Origin: Oceanirhabdus sp942490885 | GTDB lineage: Bacteria > Bacillota > Clostridia > Clostridiales > Clostridiaceae | DNA: 64,000 nucleotides | Assembly: GCA_942490885.1 (NCBI GenBank) | Contig: CALNYT010000002.1 | Location: 4,588,001 to 4,652,000, forward strand | Reading direction: 5' to 3' | Part shown: one piece after another, positions 9,239 to 17,249 of the stretch | Layout: the number at the start of each line of letters is the position of its first letter | Position numbering within the stretch: position 1 is the first letter of the stretch | Program-made: the position numbers and the translations under genes | Notes under the pieces: generated by a model | The model's input: the letters and a program-made list of their open reading frames with translations, nothing else | What the model was told of the DNA's origin: nothing | Databases searched by the model: none

Positions 9239-10414
9239 TTACATACACCCTTTTACCATTTCACATAAAAAGGAATAAAAATCTTCTAATCCACTTAAAT
9301 TCTCAAAAGCTCCTTGAGCCATGCTATCTCTTCCTCCACCTTTACCTTTAAACTTTTTGATATTTTCTTTAAAAACCTTTCCACAACTTATCTTCGTTTC
9401 ACTATTATTAATAAATAATATTTTTTTATCAATTTCTGAAGCTAGAACAAGTATATACTTCTTTTCACTTAAAACTTCCCCAATAGCTCTAATTTCTTCA
9501 AATGATTCTTCTTTATAACTTTTAGATATAAACTCACTATCCGCATAATTTATTAACTTTAAAACTTCTTCTTTAACTAATTTATTTTTAAAATCATTTA
9601 ACTGTTTTTTTAAATTATTTAGTTGCTCTTGCTGATTATCTATAGACTTAAGTAAGTTATATTCATCAGTTGAAAAGTATTTGTTTAATGTATTTATTAC
9701 ATTATGCTTATGTTGATAATCTTTATACGCCCTATTCCCACACTTTAAATATAATCTACTCATACCTTTATATTTTTCTACTTTAAGTATTTTTACTATA
9801 CCTATTTCTCCTGTTCTTGACACATGCGTTCCACAACAAGGACAACAATCTATATCATCAACTTCAACAATTCTTATATCTCCATCTACATGAAACTTTT
9901 TTCTTGCATTAACTTTTTCCATATCTTCGTTATCTGCAATATATGTTTTAAAAGGAACATTCTTGTATATTGCCTTATTAACCTCTTCTTCTATTGTATT
10001 TATCATATCATCTGTAAAAGGATGAAGATCAATATCCATGGTTATATAATCCTCACCTAAATGGAAGCCTTTATTATTTCCTTTAAATAACTTGTATATA
10101 ATACCTGATACAATATGTTCTCCTGAGTGCTGCTGCATGAAATCAAATCTTCTTTCAAAGTCCACAGTACATAATGCATTTCCACACTCTAACACTCCAT
10201 CTACTTCATGATAAATTACATTATCTTTTTCAAAAACATACTTGACTCTAACTCCGTTTATATATCCTGTATCTGAAGGTTGCCCTCCGCCTTCCGGATA
10301 AAAGGGAGTTCTATTTAAAACTGCTAACACCTTATTTTCTTCTTTTACCACCTGAACTATTTGACCCTCACATTCCTTTAAGTAAGAATCTTTATAATAA
10401 AGCTTTTCTGTCAT
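9239..10414 (-). CDS. alanyl-tRNA editing protein (long AlaX type)
   Basis: This trans-editing enzyme hydrolyses mischarged Ser- or Gly-tRNA(Ala). It is homologous to the editing and C-Ala parts of alanyl-tRNA synthetase. The 391-residue protein has the FYPEGGGQPSDTG motif, the zinc/active-site HSGEH, a second metal motif CCPCCGTH near 190, and a DHHA1-like C-terminus with GKGGGRDSMAQG. I use the ATG at 10414, eight bases after an AGGAG site; the GTG three codons upstream overlaps that site. A central stretch (about 245-285) is rich in Gln, Leu and Lys and is probably a coiled coil. The gene appears monocistronic. Confidence 0.93.
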   Translation of the reverse strand: MTEKLYYKDSYLKECEGQIVQVVKEENKVLAVLNRTPFYPEGGGQPSDTGYINGVRVKYVFEKDNVIYHEVDGVLECGNALCTVDFERRFDFMQQHSGEHIVSGIIYKLFKGNNKGFHLGEDYITMDIDLHPFTDDMINTIEEEVNKAIYKNVPFKTYIADNEDMEKVNARKKFHVDGDIRIVEVDDIDCCPCCGTHVSRTGEIGIVKILKVEKYKGMSRLYLKCGNRAYKDYQHKHNVINTLNKYFSTDEYNLLKSIDNQQEQLNNLKKQLNDFKNKLVKEEVLKLINYADSEFISKSYKEESFEEIRAIGEVLSEKKYILVLASEIDKKILFINNSETKISCGKVFKENIKKFKGKGGGRDSMAQGAFENLSGLEDFYSFLCEMVKGCM

Positions 10415-10643
10415 ATCATACACTCCTATTCACTAACATATGGCTTGTAAAATTATATGTAAATTATAACATATAATTTTACTTTCATTCAAAAACACCT
10501 CTTTTTATTAATTATCATTTTCCAAATATATTATAATTTTAATCTTTTGATCTATGATTATTAATTAAACATTCATATCCCTAAGATAATAACAATACAC
10601 TAATAAGTGAATAGTATTTCTATATCGAGAGGATTCTCAGAAA

Positions 10644-11681
10644 ATGAAAATTAATTTTAACTATTATAAAAGACCTATTCAATATGTTGAAGGATATATT
10701 CTAAAAAGCAAATTTTATAAATGCAACTATATAAGATTCAAAACTCTTTATAATAGACCTGCTTTAGGTACAGAAACTGTGGAATTATATAATTTCAATC
10801 CAAAATCAAAGGTAAAAGCATCTGTTTTAATACTGCATGGATTGGGTAGTAGAAATATAAAATTTCTATTGTGGATGGGAACTCATCTAGCATCAGCAGG
10901 AGTTAATTCAACTATTGTGATACTTCCTGGTAACTATACTCGTGTGGAACATAAGTCTGTGAGTGGGAGAAGTTATTTATGGCCTGAAATTAAGGTTATG
11001 TATAGATTTTGGGAACACGCCGTTGTTGACATACTTTCAACAATTGATTTGCTAGTTCAGCTCGAACTGTGGAAAAAAAACAATTGTGTCTTAGGGTATT
11101 GTCTTGGAGGTATGCTCGCTTCCATCGCTTCTTCCATAGATACTAGGATTAACGAAACAATTTTTATGGCTACTGGTGGACATATTCCTAAAATACTTTA
11201 TAAATCAAAAGCAACAAAATTTGCAAGAAAACTTTTTGAGGACGGTTTGAAGACCCCTTATTATCTACATGATAAAGACAGATTATTTAAAACCTACAAT
11301 GAACAATTCCCTTTAGTAAAACAAATGTCTCTAAAAGACCTTATCAGTAATGATGATATTCATCCTCTATTTAAAATAGATCCAATATCCTATGCACACC
11401 TACTAAATAAACAAAAAATAACCTCTATCAATGCTTTATTTGATGAAACCTTACCTTTAACCAGCAGACTATTACTCTCTCAACAAATGGGTGGATCTAA
11501 TAAATATACCATTCCAATTACCCATACTGGATGGCTACCCTTTGAATATTTTTTAGCAAAATATATTTTATTAAAATTAAATATAAATGATTTAAAATCT
11601 AAAAAAGTACTCCTCAAAAAAATACACTTTGAAGTTCCATTTCTAGATTATTTATTTGATATTAAACCTAAAGAAAAATAA
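10644..11681 (+). CDS. alpha/beta hydrolase with a dienelactone-hydrolase-like Cys nucleophile
   Basis: The 345-residue protein has the oxyanion-side motif ILHGLGSR near residue 66. Its nucleophile elbow GYCLGG (Cys near 155) is the elbow typical of dienelactone hydrolases rather than GxSxG. A candidate acid lies in FDETLPL and the catalytic His in THTGW near 293. No signal peptide or membrane anchor is visible. The substrate is unknown: dienelactone chemistry is unlikely to be relevant in this context, and another ester or thioester is possible. The GAGAGGA site near 10626 is rather distant from the ATG. The gene is monocistronic and ends at a very long hairpin. Confidence 0.75.
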   Translation: MKINFNYYKRPIQYVEGYILKSKFYKCNYIRFKTLYNRPALGTETVELYNFNPKSKVKASVLILHGLGSRNIKFLLWMGTHLASAGVNSTIVILPGNYTRVEHKSVSGRSYLWPEIKVMYRFWEHAVVDILSTIDLLVQLELWKKNNCVLGYCLGGMLASIASSIDTRINETIFMATGGHIPKILYKSKATKFARKLFEDGLKTPYYLHDKDRLFKTYNEQFPLVKQMSLKDLISNDDIHPLFKIDPISYAHLLNKQKITSINALFDETLPLTSRLLLSQQMGGSNKYTIPITHTGWLPFEYFLAKYILLKLNINDLKSKKVLLKKIHFEVPFLDYLFDIKPKEK

Positions 11682-11748
11682 CTTGATATATATGTTCATT
11701 TTTTATTTTTCATTCCTAGATAAAATAAAATCATAGTCAATGCAAATT

Positions 11749-11803
11749 AGAATAAAAAAATATTGATATTTCTCAAAGAGAAATATCAATATTTTTTTAT
11801 TCT
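11749..11803. terminator. perfect 26-bp hairpin, shared bidirectional terminator
   Basis: The two 26-base arms are exact reverse complements around an AAA loop, with A/T runs on both sides. The hairpin lies between convergent genes ending at 11681 (+) and 11815 (-), so it can terminate both. Confidence 0.9.
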
Positions 11804-11814
11804 GAGTTATATTT

Positions 11815-11949
11815 TTATAATTCTACATTTTTATTAGTTTTTTGTTTGGTTCCTTTATCCCTAACTTCTGGTACTGGTTCTACTTCATTTTTTACATGCC
11901 CTTGATATCTTCTTTTCTCGTAAGAATGTTGTTGTCCTTTCTTTGCCAT
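11815..11949 (-). CDS. 44-residue basic protein, possibly forespore-expressed
   Basis: This small gene begins MAKKGQQHSYEKRRYQGH and ends KQKTNKNVEL. It has a GAGGAGG ribosome binding site and ends beside the bidirectional terminator. The product is strongly hydrophilic and basic. Its 5' region aligns without gaps to that of the 68-residue gene at 8944-9150, including sigma-G-like boxes. I do not recognise the family with certainty; size, charge and promoter suggest a minor small acid-soluble spore-type protein. Confidence 0.65.
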   Translation of the reverse strand: MAKKGQQHSYEKRRYQGHVKNEVEPVPEVRDKGTKQKTNKNVEL

Positions 11950-11979
11950 AAAAATTTCCTCCTCTTTAGTTTATATATC

Positions 11980-12009
11980 TATTATTCTCTTTAAAAATTT
12001 TATGATTCT
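11980..12009 (-). promoter_or_regulatory. sigma-G-like promoter of the 44-residue gene
   Basis: AGAAT (12005-12009) and GAATAATA (11980-11987) are separated by 17 bases, as in the promoter at 9185-9214. Confidence 0.5.
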
Positions 12010-12057
12010 AGGAAAATTTGTACTTTTCTATTTTCTATTGAATTATTACATAATTAA

Positions 12058-12302
12058 ATGAATTCTGAAGTTCTTTCTGGTGGTGAAAAACAAAGACTAG
12101 CTCTAGCCAGAGTTCTTCTTTTAGAACCTGAAGTTCTTTTATTACTGGACAAATATTATCTGAAACCTCTCCAGTAACAGCTAATGAATATCAAATAGCA
12201 ATTATGCTAATATTTTAGGTAGTGTTTCATTAACTGTTATTTTATTTGTTCAATTAGGGTATAAAACATTTTTTTAATAATGAAGACCAATTAGATATTT
12301 AG
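12058..12302 (+). pseudogene. fetAB-type ABC transporter remnant (ATPase and permease fused by deletion)
   Basis: The first part reads NSEVLSGGEKQRLALARVLL then EPEVLLLLD, which is the ABC signature and Walker B of an ATPase. In a shifted frame it continues ILSETSPVTANEYQIAIML, then ANILGSVSLTVILFVQLGY, KTFF and, after one more frameshift in a poly-T run, NNEDQLDI and a stop. The second part matches the C-terminal end of FetB/YbbM (UPF0014) permeases. A large deletion has therefore joined the middle of the ATPase gene to the end of the permease gene, and at least two further frameshifts have accumulated. FetAB-type transporters are linked to iron homeostasis; none is functional here. Confidence 0.8.
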
Positions 12303-12303
12303 A

Positions 12304-12358
12304 ATTGTGAGTTGAGAATTGAGAATCATTCATTCTCAGCTCTCCACTTTCAACTTCT
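12304..12358. repeat. TTCTCAACT-type interspersed repeat, inverted pair
   Basis: GTTGAGAATTGAGAAT (+) is followed by ATTCTCAGCTCTCCACTTTCAAC, giving two oppositely oriented copies of a degenerate TTCTCAA(C/T)T unit. Related units occur at 38784-38815 and 49661-49687, each next to the 3' end of a minus-strand gene. Confidence 0.55.
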
Positions 12359-12360
12359 TT

Positions 12361-13776
12361 TTACTTTATAAACGGTCCTACTATTGATAAGATATTATCA
12401 TCATTTTTCCCACTCTTCAATTCAATGTTTACTGCTTCTTTAATTACAGTATTCTTTAAGAATGGTACTAGCGTATCTATTACTCTGTAATTTCTTTCCT
12501 CATGATCTAGCATTTCATAAAATATTTCTTCACATTTACCCGAACTCAGAAACGGAACTATTTCATCAAGCATATCTTCAAAATTCTCATCCTCAACTAT
12601 ATTATCAACTAAATCATCAATCTTATCTCTACTTAAAAAAGGACATAACATTGTTAATATCTCAATATCAACCTCTTCTTTATTTATACAATTGTCTATA
12701 ATCTTACCTAATGTTTCTCTCTTTATAAAGGGTACTAATGCCTCTAGAACTTTTATATTCATTTGATTTTCCATCATACCATTTATTATCTCATCCATTT
12801 TACTTCTTCTTATAAATGGTGCAATTGATGCCAGCAATTCAAAATCAATTTTTTCTTTATCTATTGCTTTATCAAGAATATGTCCCATCTTTTCTTTGCT
12901 AACAAAAGGAGCTATTCCTTCTATCATTTGAATATTTACTTCATTTTCCAAAGCCATATCTACCAATTCATCTATTTTTTCTCTACTAAGAAATGGACAC
13001 AATCCCATAAGTATATTAAAATCTACTTCTTCCTTATTAATAGCACTATCAACTATACTATCGATTTTATCTTTTCCTAAAAAAGGCGCTAGAGCCATAA
13101 TATTATTTATGTCCATTCCATCTGTTACTATATCTACACCTTTTTCTGCTGATTTCCTATCTAGATATGGCGCTATCACAACAAGGTCATTACTATTTAA
13201 CGCATTTATCTTCTTAAACTTTTCCATGATATTTTTTCTCATAACTTCTTTCTGTTCTTTAAATCTAGATTTTTCTTCTTTAAATTTAGATTTAATCAAG
13301 GTTCTTCTAGAATCAATATCTGCAAATGACTTCTTAATATCATTTGTAGATTTCATGATATCCTCTCCAAAACCATCTCTAAAACTTTGTTCAAAATCTT
13401 TTCCAAAGTCCTCTCCAAAATCTTTTCCAAAGTCTTTCTCCATCTTCTTAACACACTCTATCATTTCATCTACGCATTTTTTTACATTAACGTCTTTTAT
13501 ACTATTATTAATTGTATCTATTGTTTCATTTTTGCTTTCCTTATTTTCTTGATGAATTACTGGCTTACTTTCACCCTTCAATATTTCATCCACTGTAACT
13601 TCAAAAATCTCAGCTAACTCTACCAATATTCCTATATCCGGAAGTGAACTTCCATTCTCCCATTTTGATATAGCCTGATGTGTTATATTCAACTTCTCTG
13701 CCAACTCTGCTTGAGTTAAATTCTTATTCTTTCTTTGCTCCGAAATATATGCACCAATTTTTCTACTATTCAACAT
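12361..13776 (-). CDS. XRE-family regulator with a C-terminal solenoid of about ten 30-residue repeats
   Basis: The N-terminal 65 residues form a Cro/CI helix-turn-helix (TQAELAEKLNITHQAISKWE). A Lys/Asp-rich linker follows, with short GKDFGEDF-type repeats near residues 113-135. From about residue 190 to the end there are nine to ten tandem repeats of about 30 residues, each with a core like APFLSREKIDELVD followed by INKEEVDFNIL. The repeats look helical and could form an extended scaffold. The ATG start has a GAGGTG site. A divided inverted motif lies upstream (13857-13899) and may be its operator. No partner or ligand can be named. The C-terminal half is unlike ordinary XRE ligand domains. 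Confidence 0.85.
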   Translation of the reverse strand: MLNSRKIGAYISEQRKNKNLTQAELAEKLNITHQAISKWENGSSLPDIGILVELAEIFEVTVDEILKGESKPVIHQENKESKNETIDTINNSIKDVNVKKCVDEMIECVKKMEKDFGKDFGEDFGKDFEQSFRDGFGEDIMKSTNDIKKSFADIDSRRTLIKSKFKEEKSRFKEQKEVMRKNIMEKFKKINALNSNDLVVIAPYLDRKSAEKGVDIVTDGMDINNIMALAPFLGKDKIDSIVDSAINKEEVDFNILMGLCPFLSREKIDELVDMALENEVNIQMIEGIAPFVSKEKMGHILDKAIDKEKIDFELLASIAPFIRRSKMDEIINGMMENQMNIKVLEALVPFIKRETLGKIIDNCINKEEVDIEILTMLCPFLSRDKIDDLVDNIVEDENFEDMLDEIVPFLSSGKCEEIFYEMLDHEERNYRVIDTLVPFLKNTVIKEAVNIELKSGKNDDNILSIVGPFIK

Positions 13777-13856
13777 TCAATCACCTCATACCTCTCAAGT
13801 TATTAGGATAATTATCTTACTCACAGTATATCACCTCACCCAATATATGGCTATTC

Positions 13857-13899
13857 ACCGCTAGTTGAATTTAAGTATTTCTATTTTGCAACTGGTGGT
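13857..13899. promoter_or_regulatory. candidate operator between the XRE gene and the M42 peptidase gene
   Basis: ACCGCTAGTTG (13857-13867) and the reverse complement of ACCACCAGTTG (13889-13899) form an inverted pair, matching at 9 of 11 positions. It lies between divergent genes, a position where the XRE protein could act. Confidence 0.35.
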
Positions 13900-13995
13900 T
13901 GAATTAATTTTATCCATTGATCAGTTATCAATATATACCACTTATACCTATGTATGTTATCATATATGTATGTTTAAATTTGAGGAGGAATAGTT

Positions 13996-15051
13996 ATGAG
14001 AGAACAATCAAAAAATTTCTTAGAAAAACTAATTGTTACACCATCTCCATCTGGTAATGAAATAGAGGTACAGAAGTTATGGATGCAATATGTTAAAGAT
14101 TTTGCTCATAAGATTGAAACTGATGTTGTTGGTAATGTTATGGCATCTGTTAACCCTGATAAACCTTTCAAAGTAATGCTTGCTGGTCACTCTGATGAGA
14201 TTGCCTTTATGGTTAACCACATAGATAGTGACGGTTATATCTACGTTACTAAAGCTGGTGGTATAAACCCTAAACTAGCGCTTGGTATGAGAGTAAGGGT
14301 TTTGGGTAAAAATGGAATCCTTAAGGGAGTAGTTGGTGTTAAAGCAGAACACCAAGGTGGCGCTGGTGATAAAATCAAAGCTAAAGATTTATTTATAGAT
14401 TGTGGAGCTGCTAACAAAGAAGAGATAACAAAGCACGTTAGCATTGGTGATTACGTAATCTATGATGTTGATTATGAGTATATGCTAAATAATAATTTTG
14501 CTGGAAGAGCTCTAGATAACAGAACCGGAGCATTTATTGTTGCTGAGGTTCTTAGAAGAGTTGCTGACAAAGATCCTAATGTTGCAGTTTACGCCGTAAG
14601 TACAGTAAATGAAGAAACAAACATGGGTGGAGCTTATTTTGCTGCAAGTCATATAAACCCAACTATGGGTATTGCTTGTGACGTTTCATTTGCGACTGAT
14701 TACCCTGGAATTGATTCAAGAGAAAGCGGTAATGTGGATCTTGGTAAAGGACCTATTCTTTCTAAAGGTGCCCCAATTAACCATAAAATTAATGCTCTTT
14801 TAGAAAAAGCCGCTGAGGATAATGATATTCCTATCCAATATGAACTTACTCCTAGATCAACAGGAACAGATGCCGATAAGATAAGGTTAACAGGTACTGG
14901 AGTCCCAGTAGCACTTGTGTCTCTACCTCTTAGATATATGCACTCACCTTCTGAGGTTGTAAACCTTAAAGATATTGAAAATGAAATAGAATTATTAGTT
15001 CGGACTATTTTAAGCATGAGTGGAAATGAAAATTTAAAGCCGCTTGAATAA
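13996..15051 (+). CDS. M42-family metal-dependent aminopeptidase
   Basis: This cytosolic dinuclear-metal aminopeptidase of the M42/tetrahedral (TET) type trims peptides. The 351-residue protein shows the ligand motifs AGHSDEI (H65), GRALDNRTGA (Asp near 178), NEETNMGG (the catalytic Glu pair near 211), ACDVSFATD (Asp near 233) and MHSPSE (His near 316). The ATG has a GAGGAGG site seven bases upstream. It is monocistronic, divergent from the XRE gene and followed by a GC-rich hairpin. Some relatives are annotated as glucanases, but the motif set fits peptidases. Confidence 0.95.
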   Translation: MREQSKNFLEKLIVTPSPSGNEIEVQKLWMQYVKDFAHKIETDVVGNVMASVNPDKPFKVMLAGHSDEIAFMVNHIDSDGYIYVTKAGGINPKLALGMRVRVLGKNGILKGVVGVKAEHQGGAGDKIKAKDLFIDCGAANKEEITKHVSIGDYVIYDVDYEYMLNNNFAGRALDNRTGAFIVAEVLRRVADKDPNVAVYAVSTVNEETNMGGAYFAASHINPTMGIACDVSFATDYPGIDSRESGNVDLGKGPILSKGAPINHKINALLEKAAEDNDIPIQYELTPRSTGTDADKIRLTGTGVPVALVSLPLRYMHSPSEVVNLKDIENEIELLVRTILSMSGNENLKPLE

Positions 15052-15070
15052 TTTCTTATAGAATAACAAA

Positions 15071-15110
15071 AGCACGCCTTTGGCGTGCTCTATAATCTAT
15101 AATCTATAAT
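15071..15110 (+). terminator. hairpin plus three tandem CTATAAT units
   Basis: AGCACGCC-TTT-GGCGTGCT (15071-15089) is a strong hairpin after the peptidase gene. Instead of a T run it is followed by CTATAAT repeated exactly three times (15090-15110). It lies between convergent genes. Confidence 0.6.
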
Positions 15111-15112
15111 AT

Positions 15113-15310
15113 TTAGTATTCATCATAATATAAATCTTCATCATCATATCCAGTTGTATAGTTTTTAAATGAGCTTTTAGAATTCTTGGTATTTTTAATC
15201 CTTTTGTTCTTACCATCTTTTTTATCTTCAGACTGAAGTTTTCTACTTTTTTGTCTTTTTAATTTTTTCTCAAGAAATTCGTCGTAATTAACTATTTGTT
15301 CTCTTTGCAT
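15113..15310 (-). CDS. small highly basic protein with an acidic Tyr-rich tail
   Basis: The 65-residue product starts MQREQIVNYDEFLEKKLKRQ, is dominated by Lys, Arg and Ser in the middle, and ends DDEDLYYDEY. It has an AAGGGGA ribosome binding site. No membrane segment is present. I do not recognise the family. The charge pattern suggests nucleic-acid binding or a spore-core protein, but this is inference. Confidence 0.55.
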   Translation of the reverse strand: MQREQIVNYDEFLEKKLKRQKSRKLQSEDKKDGKNKRIKNTKNSKSSFKNYTTGYDDEDLYYDEY

Positions 15311-15629
15311 GTTACTTTCCCCTTTGATAATTAATACATAGCTATTACATTCTAAACTTTATTATTAGTATTATATTAAGCTACCTTCCATTCTCACATC
15401 CCTATACTAGAATTAAATATTTATATCTGAAACACTTATATAAAATATATACCGATTTTAATAAAAAATCAATAATTATTTTTGCTATTAACTGGATATT
15501 TTTAGAAATATTAATATTCCACTATCCTTAAAACATTTAACTCCCTATCCAATAATCTGCCCATAATCTCCTACCTTAATCACTTATATATTAATACCTA
15601 TTTCCTTCACAGCTTTTCTCGTTCTATCC
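15311..15629. other. intergenic region with no recognised gene
   Basis: This 319-base AT-rich stretch carries the upstream region of the 65-residue gene (AATATAATACTA near 15370) and the 3' side of the Nudix gene. No open frame or convincing hairpin was seen. Confidence 0.5.
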
Positions 15630-16043
15630 TCAAGCTTTTTCCACCATTTCTAATAAAAAAGGTTGAATTGCTGGATAGGTTAAATTCTCTGGCATACTAT
15701 CAAACATTTTAACTTCTCCTATCTCTAAATCAGGTAACTTTCCTAACTCTTCAATTTCTGCATAGTATACTCTACCATAATTAATTTCAGAACCCACTTT
15801 TTTAACTGAGTAATCACAAACAGCTTCTATATTAAACTTAGTTGCACCTGTTTCTTCTCTTAGTTCTCTTTTTGCTGTATCATTAATCTCTTCATTCATT
15901 TCCCTGTGTCCACCTGGAATCTCCCAAGTGGTTCTATCCTTATGTTTAACATACACAAATTCTTTATTGAATTTTGCCACTATCACTGCAAATTTTAGTT
16001 CCTCATTTGTAAATTCCCCTAGATTATATACTTTAGTTTCCAT
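15630..16043 (-). CDS. Nudix hydrolase
   Basis: The 137-residue protein carries a complete Nudix box: GGHREMNEEINDTAKRELRE then ETG, matching GX5EX7REUXEEXGU near residues 45-67. Such enzymes cleave nucleoside diphosphate-X compounds. The substrate (oxidised nucleotide, ADP-ribose or other) is not predictable. It is the third gene of an operon after a TetR regulator and a zinc-ribbon protein, with a GGAGG site and a 22-base gap to the preceding stop. Confidence 0.9.
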   Translation of the reverse strand: METKVYNLGEFTNEELKFAVIVAKFNKEFVYVKHKDRTTWEIPGGHREMNEEINDTAKRELREETGATKFNIEAVCDYSVKKVGSEINYGRVYYAEIEELGKLPDLEIGEVKMFDSMPENLTYPAIQPFLLEMVEKA

Positions 16044-16065
16044 AATCTTTCCTCCTTATAACCTT

Positions 16066-16194
16066 TCACCCAATAATTATAACATTTTCATCAGTACAAT
16101 ATTTACAATATTTATTCTCTGGATTTCTCCCTCCAAAGTCACTTATATCTCTCAATGGCATTCCACAGCTTTCACAAACTCTTTCTTGTATCAT
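16066..16194 (-). CDS. 42-residue zinc-ribbon protein
   Basis: This short gene reads MIQERVCESCGMPLRDISDF then GGRNPENKYCKYCTDEN. The four Cys (two CxxC knuckles) predict a zinc ribbon of the type found in small or C-terminal zinc-ribbon domains with a CxxCGMPL start. Its ATG overlaps the TetR stop (ATGA) and the Nudix gene follows 22 bases after its own stop, so the three are co-translated. Function is unknown; it may bind nucleic acid or a partner protein. Confidence 0.8.
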   Translation of the reverse strand: MIQERVCESCGMPLRDISDFGGRNPENKYCKYCTDENVIIIG

Positions 16195-16802
16195 ATTTTG
16201 TCCCCACCTTCTTTTAATAACATACTCATAAAAGTACTACAAATTTCATTTTTCTTGTTCTTGATTACACTACTGTTATCGGATGTATAAATTTCTTTAA
16301 GATATAAATAGTAGTTTATTGTTGCAAACAAAAAGGTTAGTGTTGATGTAATATTAACTTCTTTATAATTACCTAAAGCAATACCTTTCTCAATTGCACA
16401 ATAAAAATAATTTCTTATAATTGTTTCAAAAGAAATAATCTGTCTTTTTAATTGATCAGGAAAAAATTGAAACTCTCTAAATATTACAGAAAAAAATTTT
16501 TCTTCTTTCTCTAATAGTGTCAAATATTTCTCCAATAAAACTTCAACTTCATTTTCACTTTCAAATTCACTACGTAATTTATTTGCCATTGTTTTTATTT
16601 CATTTTCAAAAACCGTAGATACAAGATTTTCCTTTGTACCAAAATGAAGAAACAAACTTCCATTAGCAATTCCACATGCTTTAGAAATATCTCTAGTAGA
16701 AGTTTTGTGAATCCCTTGCTTTGTGAAAATTTCTTTAGCTTTATTGAGTATTAATTTTCTAGTTTTTATCTTTGATTCAGTTTTTTTATTAATAATGACC
16801 AC
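16191..16802 (-). CDS. TetR-family transcriptional regulator
   Basis: The 203-residue protein has the TetR helix-turn-helix near residues 15-60 (ILNKAKEIFTKQGIHKTSTR, then GSLFLHFGTKENL). The C-terminal ligand domain is hydrophobic and aromatic. The annotated start is GTG, overlapping the AGCAGGTGG site, so the real start may be one of the in-frame ATT codons just downstream. It leads an operon with the zinc-ribbon and Nudix genes and probably represses it. The ligand is unknown. Confidence 0.88.
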   Translation of the reverse strand: MVIINKKTESKIKTRKLILNKAKEIFTKQGIHKTSTRDISKACGIANGSLFLHFGTKENLVSTVFENEIKTMANKLRSEFESENEVEVLLEKYLTLLEKEEKFFSVIFREFQFFPDQLKRQIISFETIIRNYFYCAIEKGIALGNYKEVNITSTLTFLFATINYYLYLKEIYTSDNSSVIKNKKNEICSTFMSMLLKEGGDKI

Positions 16803-16885
16803 CTGCTCATTTTGTTTAGGTATATAATATCATTAAAATAAGTCAAATTCAACATTTTATGAACAATATGGTAAATCTTGATAAA

Positions 16886-16932
16886 AAAAGATATAGAATG
16901 AATAGTAATATTAAACTATTTATTCTATATCT
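16886..16932 (-). terminator. terminator of the arsR-type redox/permease operon
   Basis: On the minus strand ATATAGAATAAATAG pairs with CTATTCATTCTATAT (one mismatch), followed by CTTTTTTT. It lies about 70 bases after the thioredoxin gene stop. Confidence 0.85.
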
Positions 16933-17001
16933 AGAGATACTACAGTTAAGATTTAACTCTTTCTTTTTTTACTAAACTTACTCTATATACCTATTTTACT
17001 C

Positions 17002-17229
17002 TTACAAATACTTTTTGATTTCCTCTGGTGATGGAACTCTCCCCATAATCTTTACTTTTTCATCCACTACAAGGGCAGGAGTTTTCATTACACCATAGGC
17101 AACTATATCTTTATAATCAGATACCTTTTCAATTGTCGCTTTAATACCTAATTCCGCTACAGCTCTTCTTGTGTTTTCCTCTAATCTTTTGCAGTTAGCA
17201 CATCCTGAACCTAAAACTTTAATTATCAT
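17002..17229 (-). CDS. small thioredoxin-like protein (redox-active disulfide type)
   Basis: The 75-residue protein has a thioredoxin fold core with CANC at positions 10-13, a cis-Pro region MKTPALVV, and a C-terminal VPSPEEIKKYL. These are the marks of the small redox-active disulfide proteins often encoded next to ArsP/UPF0718 permeases. It follows the permease gene by 20 bases and has an AAAGGGGGA site. It probably exchanges disulfides with, or delivers a thiol-bound metalloid to, the permease; that role is inferred from context. Confidence 0.9.
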   Translation of the reverse strand: MIIKVLGSGCANCKRLEENTRRAVAELGIKATIEKVSDYKDIVAYGVMKTPALVVDEKVKIMGRVPSPEEIKKYL

Positions 17230-17249
17230 TCTTTTACTCCCCCTTTAAT

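Noticed and set aside
13109..13617. Plus-strand frames opposite the XRE gene
   Set aside because: They are the antisense reading of its Lys/Glu and repeat regions, with Phe/Ser/Leu bias and no translation signal.
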